A program made the position numbers and the translations under genes. A stretch of DNA of 12,269 nucleotides from JBAYJY01 sp041664945 (GTDB lineage Bacteria; UBP15; UBA6099): positions 1-12,269 of the forward strand of contig JBAYJY010000133.1 in assembly GCA_041664945.1 (NCBI GenBank), written 5' to 3'. Under the pieces are notes generated by a model that was given only the letters and a program-made list of their open reading frames with translations, was not told the origin of the DNA and did not search any database. Below, piece by piece: positions 1 to 7,500 of this stretch (positions are counted from its first letter, which is position 1; every line of letters starts with the position of its first letter).

Positions 1-2305
1 TCTCTTCATACGGCGAGGGAGGCAGTTTGCGAAGCGTCAACGAGATCGAGTAGCCCGCATCAGATTTGTCTTTCACGGCGACCTTCACCGTATAATCGCC
101 AGGTTTCATGTTGCTTATGGGCAATGCAAACATCTGAAAGCCGGCGGCGGACTGTTTCAATTTCGGCGCGGCCCCGGCGAGCGTCGCTTTGGCTTCAAAC
201 TTTCCGCAACCTTCCGCCCTGCGGCAGGCCACGCGCAGAAGCGCCTCCGGTTCCTTCGTGTAGTACGACTTTTCGAACTGCGCCTCATAAGGCGGCGGCG
301 CGAGAAAGGAGAACGTTTCGCGGCGGTCCACCCTGCCCCGCTCTTTGTCAAAAAACGTAAGCGTAACCTGATACAGGCCCGCGGCGTCTGCGTACAGCGG
401 AACGGCGAAGCGCGCGCCGCCCTCAAGCGTCAGCGTCACGTCTTCCTCCGCCGTTTGCATCTTCCGGTTCTGATTCAATATCTTCGCGATCACTTTTAAT
501 TTTCGCGCCGGCCCGTTTGTCGTCACAACAAACGGAACTTCATTCTTCCCTGTGTTCAGAGGCTTCATATTCGGGTCAATCGCCACATCGAAACGATCAA
601 GAACTTTCAGCATGTGTTCCCAAACATTTACCATGAAATCAGAATTCACGTCGAAATTCGCGAGCGCCACGATCATCCCCTGTCCGTAAATCCGTTGCAC
701 GACATACGGCTTGTCGTCATTGTCGACAGCGATTTGCCGCCAACCGGGCGCGGGATTCATAAAATGAGATTTTCCGACAACGAATTTCGTAACTTTGGAA
801 GAGTAGCCGAGCATTTTAAAACTTGTATCGACTCTTTTCTGCGAGAGTCCTTCTTTCTGTTCGACTCCGATACTGAGCGCGGGGTCAACCCTTCCCATCC
901 ATTCAATCTGCTGCGGCAGAGAGCCGTCGAGAATGAAGAGCATCCCGCCGTTCTCAACGAACTTCAGAATGTCTTTTGCGTAAGGCATGAACTTATCCGA
1001 CTTGACGGCGTTATATCCCGGCGCTGCGAAAATCGCGCCGTAGCCTGCGAGTTTGGGAATCATTTTATCGAGTTTCGAGTTTTCAAACTTCTCCATTTTT
1101 ATGCCGGCGGCAGCAAGCGGTCCGTCGAAAACGTCACGAAACACGTACCCTTTGTAACCGCTGTAAATGAGCGCGATTTTAGGAGCGCCGCTATGATTTT
1201 CGGCGACTCGCTCCGATATCAGTTTCAGAAAAACACTGTACTCCGCCGCGTCGGCATCGGCGGCCTTTTTCGCGCGCGCTACATCCTTTAAATAATCTTC
1301 AGTCAGCCCCTGCGGCCATTCGTATATGTTTATATCCTTCAAATTTCGCCAGAGTGATTCCGCGTTTGCGACAGCGAAACCGCTCTTCCATAGATTCAGG
1401 GCGCCGACATTCGCCGCCAGTTCTTCCGGTGGGAACTCGCGGACAGACAGAGTAGGAATCCATTTCGCGCCTTCGAAAAGCCGCGTGTCCCTGTCGCCCG
1501 CGTTGTGGAATGTGTACATAATCATAACCGGATCCGCTTGAAGCTCTTTGACAACACGCATATATGCCCGGCAGAGCGGATTATCCTGATAGGACGCAAG
1601 CTCAATGGCGAAATTCGGAGCGCGCCCCTTCAAGTCCTTCATATACTGGATCGTGAAGTCATATATCATATCCTCCTGATATTTTTCGAAATCAGCGAGG
1701 AGATTGTTTGCTTTGAGATATTCCTTGCGTCTCAGAGGAGTAATGGAATTCGGATCAGTGGCCGGCTCTTTGATTTTAAGAAATTCGGCAAATGTCTCGG
1801 GATCGAAGGAGACGCCGACATGATTGTCGAGATTGATAAAAACGCCTTTCAGAGGAAATTGAGCCGACAGAGGAGCGAGCGCGGCGAGTTTTGGAAAAAT
1901 CGCCGTCTTCCAGAAGTCGGCGGAGGCCGGCGCCGGTTTGTGCGATAGAGGATAGCCATCGTCTGACGCGGCGCGGCGGTAGCTGATCGCCGACGTGTCG
2001 GCGACAGCGTCGAGCGGCGGGCCGGTGTCAATTTTAACATACAGATTAAGTTTCAGTTTTGCCGCCTTTGCGCCCCACTGTTTAAGACGTTCGATCACGC
2101 GCGGGTCGGCGGGCTTCCTATACGGCGTGTAATAAATGATGACCGTATCGAACCCGGCGCCGGCTATCGCATCCGCGGCAGCCGCCGGAACGTCGCCGCT
2201 TATCTGGACAGCCGCAATCTGCGCGCGGCTCTCTTTCGCAAAGTACGGCATTAAAATTACAGCCGCCGCGAATACTAATAAAAACAATATATTCTTAGTC
2301 TTCAT
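1..2305 (-). CDS. Secreted glycosidase-like barrel protein with a GATase1-like domain (3' end cut by the window)
   Basis: The reading frame is open without a stop from the ATG at 2305 to the window edge, giving 768 visible residues and no C-terminus. Residues 1-28 form a signal peptide (MKTK, hydrophobic core, likely cleavage after SRA), so the product is exported. Residues about 30-365 alternate beta strands and helices like a TIM barrel of the glycosidase-like type: strand TVIIYY at 54-59, LNLYVKID at 86-93, GVFINLDNH at 154-162 and a late ESLW at 316-319. Residues about 375-555 resemble the class I glutamine-amidotransferase-like fold found in beta-galactosidase trimerisation domains (KIALIYSG at 376-383, GYGAIFAAPGY at 421-431, FVENGGMLFILDG at 449-461); I see no catalytic Cys, so it is probably structural. 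From about 560 onward the sequence looks like Ig-type beta-sandwiches. The start is supported by AAGGA six bases upstream, and it begins 42 bases after the CocE-like gene stops. I do not recognise a named family, and the substrate is unknown. Signal peptide and frame are seen; the domain folds are inferred from pattern. Confidence 0.8.
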   Translation of the reverse strand, partial: MKTKNILFLLVFAAAVILMPYFAKESRAQIAAVQISGDVPAAAADAIAGAGFDTVIIYYTPYRKPADPRVIERLKQWGAKAAKLKLNLYVKIDTGPPLDAVADTSAISYRRAASDDGYPLSHKPAPASADFWKTAIFPKLAALAPLSAQFPLKGVFINLDNHVGVSFDPETFAEFLKIKEPATDPNSITPLRRKEYLKANNLLADFEKYQEDMIYDFTIQYMKDLKGRAPNFAIELASYQDNPLCRAYMRVVKELQADPVMIMYTFHNAGDRDTRLFEGAKWIPTLSVREFPPEELAANVGALNLWKSGFAVANAESLWRNLKDINIYEWPQGLTEDYLKDVARAKKAADADAAEYSVFLKLISERVAENHSGAPKIALIYSGYKGYVFRDVFDGPLAAAGIKMEKFENSKLDKMIPKLAGYGAIFAAPGYNAVKSDKFMPYAKDILKFVENGGMLFILDGSLPQQIEWMGRVDPALSIGVEQKEGLSQKRVDTSFKMLGYSSKVTKFVVGKSHFMNPAPGWRQIAVDNDDKPYVVQRIYGQGMIVALANFDVNSDFMVNVWEHMLKVLDRFDVAIDPNMKPLNTGKNEVPFVVTTNGPARKLKVIAKILNQNRKMQTAEEDVTLTLEGGARFAVPLYADAAGLYQVTLTFFDKERGRVDRRETFSFLAPPPYEAQFEKSYYTKEPEALLRVACRRAEGCGKFEAKATLAGAAPKLKQSAAGFQMFALPISNMKPGDYTVKVAVKDKSDAGYSISLTLRKLPPSPYEE

Positions 2306-2311
2306 GCTTGA

Positions 2312-2319
2312 TCCTTCCT
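2312..2319 (-). promoter_or_regulatory. Ribosome binding site of the barrel/GATase-like gene
   Basis: On the minus strand this reads AGGAAGGA and ends six bases before the ATG at 2305. It sits in the 42-base gap after the CocE-like stop codon and supports the start that gives a complete signal peptide. The gap holds no hairpin followed by a T-run, so the two genes are probably co-transcribed. Confidence 0.6.
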
Positions 2320-2347
2320 AATCAATGTTGAGTAAAGGTAACCGTAC

Positions 2348-4444
2348 TCAATTCGGAATCACAGGCAATTCTATATGCGACGGGCGCGTTGCGTCCCTAT
2401 ATATCTTAACGGTCGGAATGATGTTGGCAGGATCGTCGGGCTTGTTCGACGGCGAGAGTTTGGGATCGAGTCTGAATGTCGGCCAGTCGGCGGCCGCGAT
2501 CGAAACGCGGATGCGATGCCCCTTCTTGAACACCCACGATGTCGGCAGGAGATCATATTTCAACTCCACGATTTTGCCGCCGGCGAATATGCCGTCGACA
2601 TAGTCCGCTTTTTCATAGCCATGCCACGGCAGTTTCGGAAGAACGTCAACTCCGGACGCCCCTCTCCTGATAACTTTATTGATATCGTGAAGGCCGGCGA
2701 ATCCGGCGCGCACCGGGCTCTCTGTTATAAGAACCGCTTTCCCGTCCCCGGCGACATCCTCAAGGTATGCAAAAAAATCGCCGTCGTCAGCCGAAGATGA
2801 AACCCAGAAATCAATAATCGGATGCCCTGTCACTTCCAGATCCTCATCCATGGGCGCTGTCGTGTAAGTGAGGCATTGCTTATCCAACTCCGCGCGGTCC
2901 GGGACTTCATCAGGAATCACATACATCAGCCACCGGTTTCCCTTTTTGGGCCCGAAGCCGGAATTATGAGTAAAATCCGTTTTGTATGAGTCGGCGCCGC
3001 CTTCCGCTTGCTTAACGGACAGCATATTTTCGCCGCCGAAATAAAAGTTCGTGTATTTCTCGCGGGCGAGCGGCCACTCGTTCTCGCTGCGCCAGCCCTT
3101 TCCCATGACAAAAAGATTCACGGGCGGCTCCGTGTCGACGCCGTTTTTCACGCCTTTGAGGTAGCGGTCAAAGAACCGAAGAGTTTCCGTTCCAATCCCT
3201 TTAAGAGCTCTTTCCTGGCTTTCGCCGAAATACCTATAGAACGGCGACGTTAGGATGTGATAGCCGGGGATCATCAGAAGTTTCGAAGGATTTGTTTTTT
3301 TTGCTGTCGCGTAGAAAAGCGTTGTCGAGCGCGGCTGGGCGTCCATCCAGCCGCCGACGTGGTAGATTGGAATGCCGAACTCCATAATTTTCGGGACCAT
3401 AGCGATCGGGCTGATTTCGTAACCATTGTAATCGCCAAATTCGCTTTTCAAGCCGAGGTCCTTCGAATCGGAGTCTATGAACTGCGCCTTTTGCAGCCAA
3501 CCGTGCATGAATTCATTCTTCAGGTGTTCGCGTGTTGCGAGATAGAAAAGATGTTTCCGCTGATTGCCGTCCGCATACTGCGGCTGATCGTTCGGGTCGT
3601 CGGGATAGTTGTAGTCATCCACGAACGAGCCGTTGGCGTTCTTGTCTATAGGAATTTCATCGAGCAGTTCGCCGTCGCCGTCTTCGTCCACAGCAGGGGC
3701 CGACGGCATGACCGGAAAGATGCCGCTCATTTTGTTCATATTCATATTCATCATCCATAAGAGATCGGAATACGATGTCATGAATCCCTGATTGTAAATG
3801 CCGCCGACGTACATATCCTGATAGCCGAACGGATAGACCATGAGAAAAATCGCCTTGAGCGGCTCCGGCTTGTGCGAGGCGGTAAGTATCGTCGAAATCG
3901 CCATGTAGGAACCGCCCTTCATTCCGACATTGCCGTCGCTCCAGCTTTGTTTCGCTATCCAGTTCACAAGCTCCGCGCCGTCGTCGCCGATGCGCGGCAT
4001 GAGGTCCAGCCGGGAGCCGAACGAAGCGCCCGAGCCGCGAATGTCGGCGATAATAAGCGCATAGCCGTGTTCGATCAGAAGCTTGCTGAAACAAAAAGGC
4101 ATGGGTATCTCGGCGCCCTTGCCGTCCATCATATTTTTAGTGTGCTTTTTTTCGAGCGGCTTGAACATCGCGTTGATGAACGCCCGCGAGTACGGAGTGA
4201 ATTCCAAAACGGCGGGAAATTTATCCTGCGCCGGCCCTTTCGCCGGCAGATAAACATCGACAGCGAGCTTCACGCCATCCGACATCTCAACAAGATAGGT
4301 TGTTTTCTTGTAATCGTCGTACGCTTTTTTCGAATAACCCGCATACTCGAAAAGTTTGCTCGTTTTCCCGCCCGCTTCCGCCGAGACTGCTATTGAAGAT
4401 GCGCAAATTGCAAACAACGCACAAAGCAAAAATACTTTTTTCAT
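2348..4444 (-). CDS. Secreted CocE/NonD (peptidase S15-type) serine hydrolase
   Basis: This 698-residue protein belongs to the alpha/beta-hydrolase family of cocaine esterase, alpha-amino-acid ester hydrolases and X-Pro dipeptidyl peptidases, which cleave esters or amides. Residues 1-22 are a signal peptide (cleavage near VSA-EA; the Cys residues do not form a lipobox), so it is exported. The oxyanion tyrosine is probably Y85 in TPYSR. The nucleophile is S179 in GMKGGSYMA, the acid D368 in GGWMD and the base H396 in IPGYHI, each where the family expects it. DIRGSGASFG (134-143) is another family signature. Residues about 200-345 form the cap, with a Met-rich stretch (231-239) and an acidic insert (253-277). 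Residues from about 440 to the end match the jelly-roll C-terminal domain of the family. The ATG at 4444 is chosen because GGAGG lies four bases upstream and the signal peptide starts there; an in-frame TTG at 4528 would add 28 residues that spoil it. The GPWxH motif around the family's His is altered to IPGYH. The natural substrate is unknown; in this operon, removal of acyl or other ester groups from a glycan is plausible but inferred. Confidence 0.9.
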   Translation of the reverse strand: MKKVFLLCALFAICASSIAVSAEAGGKTSKLFEYAGYSKKAYDDYKKTTYLVEMSDGVKLAVDVYLPAKGPAQDKFPAVLEFTPYSRAFINAMFKPLEKKHTKNMMDGKGAEIPMPFCFSKLLIEHGYALIIADIRGSGASFGSRLDLMPRIGDDGAELVNWIAKQSWSDGNVGMKGGSYMAISTILTASHKPEPLKAIFLMVYPFGYQDMYVGGIYNQGFMTSYSDLLWMMNMNMNKMSGIFPVMPSAPAVDEDGDGELLDEIPIDKNANGSFVDDYNYPDDPNDQPQYADGNQRKHLFYLATREHLKNEFMHGWLQKAQFIDSDSKDLGLKSEFGDYNGYEISPIAMVPKIMEFGIPIYHVGGWMDAQPRSTTLFYATAKKTNPSKLLMIPGYHILTSPFYRYFGESQERALKGIGTETLRFFDRYLKGVKNGVDTEPPVNLFVMGKGWRSENEWPLAREKYTNFYFGGENMLSVKQAEGGADSYKTDFTHNSGFGPKKGNRWLMYVIPDEVPDRAELDKQCLTYTTAPMDEDLEVTGHPIIDFWVSSSADDGDFFAYLEDVAGDGKAVLITESPVRAGFAGLHDINKVIRRGASGVDVLPKLPWHGYEKADYVDGIFAGGKIVELKYDLLPTSWVFKKGHRIRVSIAAADWPTFRLDPKLSPSNKPDDPANIIPTVKIYRDATRPSHIELPVIPN

Positions 4445-4448
4445 ATTC

Positions 4449-4453
4449 CCTCC
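4449..4453 (-). promoter_or_regulatory. Ribosome binding site deciding the CocE-like start
   Basis: GGAGG on the minus strand lies four bases before the ATG at 4444. It is the strongest Shine-Dalgarno match in the operon and favours this start over the in-frame TTG at 4528, which overlaps the end of the GH38 gene. Confidence 0.7.
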
Positions 4454-4490
4454 AATGGCCGAATAACTTCTCATATTCATTTGAAAAGAA

Positions 4491-4508
4491 ATTATACATC
4501 CCGATCGG
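4491..4508 (-). promoter_or_regulatory. Possible internal promoter element (TATAAT) next to an 8-bp palindrome
   Basis: In the 70-base gap between the GH38 and CocE-like genes the minus strand reads TATAAT at 4496-4491, an exact -10 consensus, about 47 bases before the CocE-like ATG. Immediately upstream is the perfect palindrome CCGATCGG (4508-4501). A convincing -35 is missing: the hexamer at 16-base spacing is TTAATT. It could be a secondary start point for the two downstream genes or simply chance in AT-rich spacer DNA. Confidence 0.2.
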
Positions 4509-4514
4509 TCAGAA

Positions 4515-7500
4515 TTAACGATCCACAATAATCTTTATAGTATCAGTGTAAGTTGCGATGCCTTTGTATATCAATTTAACAGCCGCGACGTGCGTTCCGG
4601 CCATCGCGTCATTTGGAACATTCGCTTCAAATTCGACTATTGTTTTCCCACCTGGCTTAACGCTGAAAACCTGTGTTCTCGGGCCAATATCAATAAGCGA
4701 ATAAGCGCCGCCTTCTTTCCATGTTTCGATCGGGCTTACCAAAATCGCTTCGCCCTTCATTTCCTGCTCGAACGGATTCGTCATCTCTACTTTGAAAACG
4801 CCTTTCGTTCCCGGCTTTACATTCAAGCTATCAGAGATCAGGCGAGCGTTTTCTTTATTGAACAGCGCCTCGGAACCCTTAAAAGAGGAGCTCCACGCGG
4901 GCGAATCGCCTTTGCCCCTCATGAATTTAATCGCTACAAGATTCTCGCCGCCGATTTTCATAAGTTTTTTGTCTATCAACGGTTTGTACGACAGTCCCCA
5001 CTTTTCCTTCCTGACGAGATTGCCGTTAATATAAACTTCGATCTCAGAATCTTTCGGCCGTTCGAACAGCATCTGCACATCGCTCATCCCTTTTGGAACG
5101 AATATTTTCTTTCGATACCAAGTTGTCTCGGAGTTCGAGTCGAACGCGCTCCAGAATCTGGCGAGCGGAACAGTTTTCCATCCGGAATCAGATGCTTCCG
5201 GATCCGCCCCGTCCCCAACATCGCCCTCCATCATCTTCCATTCGCTGAATGTCAAAACATCTTCATATTCCCTGCCGTCTATAGCTATGCAAACTGAAAT
5301 ATAATTCTTCCGCAGCCGTTGCGGATCGAGTCCTTCCACCCGCAAGTCAAACGTCTTGATCTCAGAAGGCGCCAGTTTGTACTTTGTTTCTCCTTTTATC
5401 GAAGCTCCTACCGGCAGATCGAATTTCAGCTCGCCCGAGACGCTTCTGTTCTTGAGGTTTCCAGCAAGCGTGACGCGCACATTCAACGTTCTTCCAGCGT
5501 CCGAGTACCCATTCGGCTCGATAATGACCGAGACAGGAACCATGCCCTCCGGCGCAGCGTTCCCGTTCGTCTCCCAATAACGAGAATTTACCGGCGGAGC
5601 CTGAGCGGCCGGCGCCGGCTTCGCCGGCTCGAAGAAATTCTTATCGCTTTTCAAACCAACGATGTACGTATTGATTTTGAATTGAGAAAACGCAACAGGA
5701 AATATGCCGCCTGAATTCTCTACTGTTTTCACGGCGCGATCCAACATGTCGGCCTCTTCCACTTTATCAACAGGAAAATTCAGTGTCACCTTTCCAGCGG
5801 TTTCGCTTATCCCGGAATTGTAAAACCTCAAAGATATTTCTTTTCCTCCCGCTATGTCGTCGATGCCTTCAGCCGCCGGATAACCCGCAGGCTTGAATGA
5901 CGAAATAATGACGTCCGCGTTTCCAGTATCCATAAATGAATCTAAATTCGCGTGAAGTTCGCCCGTGTGAATGTCGGTTTGAATCGCTATCAGCGGAAAA
6001 TTGAAACCGTATCCCGCGCGATCGACGCCGGAGCCTGCATCGCTCCATTTCCCTTTATGCGGAAGAAGCGCGTATCTGTATCTGTGATTCCAGTTTTCAG
6101 TCTCCCATATAGAACTGTAACTTTCGCCGGCAGGCGAACCTGTCGAGCTTCTCATAAGCGACAACGTTATTGTGCCATCTCTCTCAACGCTTGCGCCCGG
6201 ATTGCCATTGTTAATAAGCGCCAATCCAAATCCGTCCATGGGATTTTGAAAAGATGTCGCGTTCGCCGACTTCGCCATGACAACTTCTCCCCGTTTGCGG
6301 AGAAGCGCAGATATATTTTCCAAAGCGTTATCGAGCGTTTCTTTTGTTTCCCCTTCAATTATGAGTATCGGTATCGATCGGCGATCCATTGATGTCGAAA
6401 CGGATTCCTTATTCTCAACAAAAAGAAAGCCGACTCCGTCGCTAACAATTTCATTTTCAAATTTCGCCTTCTTCTCCGCATCAATACCGGCAAGCAGCAT
6501 ATTCGTATATTCATTATTCATTCCGTACCCTAACGAAATACGAAAACCGTATGACTCGCCAGCTCTCGGCGACTTGTCCGATGCAGGCGTGGTTGTGACT
6601 CCCACCCTCGCCAACGCACCAGAGAGACTATTAACCGCTCTCACCATTTCATAATTCTGCATTTGTGCGACAAGTTCTCCGTTCACAAGCGGGAATTGAG
6701 ACACAACTTTACCGCCGGCGTCTTCGAATGTAAACGATGCGGCCGGCGAAATGCCGTGCCAATTGTAAATCGGATACTCGCGGCCGGGAGTGGCGCCGTT
6801 TTCATTAGTCGACAAAAAAACGCTCGGGCTTTTATCTCGCGTTATCGTAGCGAACCGCTCATTGAAAACCGGAGCTCCGTTGGTTATGTTCGCCGGGAAC
6901 CCGACCTTGTATAAAAAATCCTTTCCTTTGTAGCCATTAATAAACGTTCTGAAATCAATCCTCTTGTTAGATTTGTAGATGATGATTTCACTCACAATTT
7001 CCGGCAAAACCTCATCTTCTTCAGAGCTATTTCGATGTATTTTTTCGCGTCTCGGGTTGTTTGTCACTATAATTTTGTCACAAACAGCGCCGCGCTCGAC
7101 CTCGACCGACTTTGCCGGGTAAATGCCTGAACGCCAATAATTTCCATTTCCGTTCAAACTCCAAGGCGAACTTCCCGTTACTTCCATGATCGCATATATT
7201 TCATTTCCAACGCCGTTTTTTGTATTGATGAATTCCTTATTTAGTTTCTTTGCAAAAATGCTTTCGATGCCGCCTCCGCGCATCGGGTTAACAATGATCC
7301 TATAGAAACTGTTATCTATCGTGTCTCCTGCCGCTTTAGACGGTATCGCGCCCTCCGGAAATTTTTCATCGCCGACAGCGTAAAGAACGCGATATCCCAC
7401 CGGCGGAACAATCAGAGCCTCTATTAAAACTCTCGCATTTTTGAAAGAGGCATTTGAAGCCTGGCTAAGAAGCTGAAAAGAGACCGGTTTGCCGTCCGAG

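Noticed and set aside
614..1291. A 225-codon plus-strand open frame
   Set aside because: It lies antisense to the continuous minus-strand gene with signal peptide and domain-like pattern, has no recognisable motif, and its residue makeup is typical of an antisense shadow.
3738..3760. Short repeated cat-att units suggesting a microsatellite
   Set aside because: The units are in frame and encode the Met/Asn stretch at residues 231-239 of the CocE-like protein; too few copies to call a repeat feature.
4445..4528. In-frame TTG start 28 codons upstream for the CocE-like gene
   Set aside because: It overlaps the GH38 stop, lacks a good ribosome site, and places polar residues ahead of an otherwise ideal signal peptide; the ATG at 4444 has GGAGG four bases upstream.
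4590..5297. A 235-codon plus-strand open frame opposite the GH38 C-terminal region
   Set aside because: No ribosome site or family motif, and the opposite strand encodes coherent beta-sandwich sequence continuing the GH38 protein.
5604..5632. GC-rich self-complementary stretch resembling a terminator or repeat (repeated GCCGGC units)
   Set aside because: It encodes the Pro/Ala linker of the GH38 protein, no T-run follows on either strand, and similar GCCGGC-type words occur at several other places as a result of Ala/Gly codon use.
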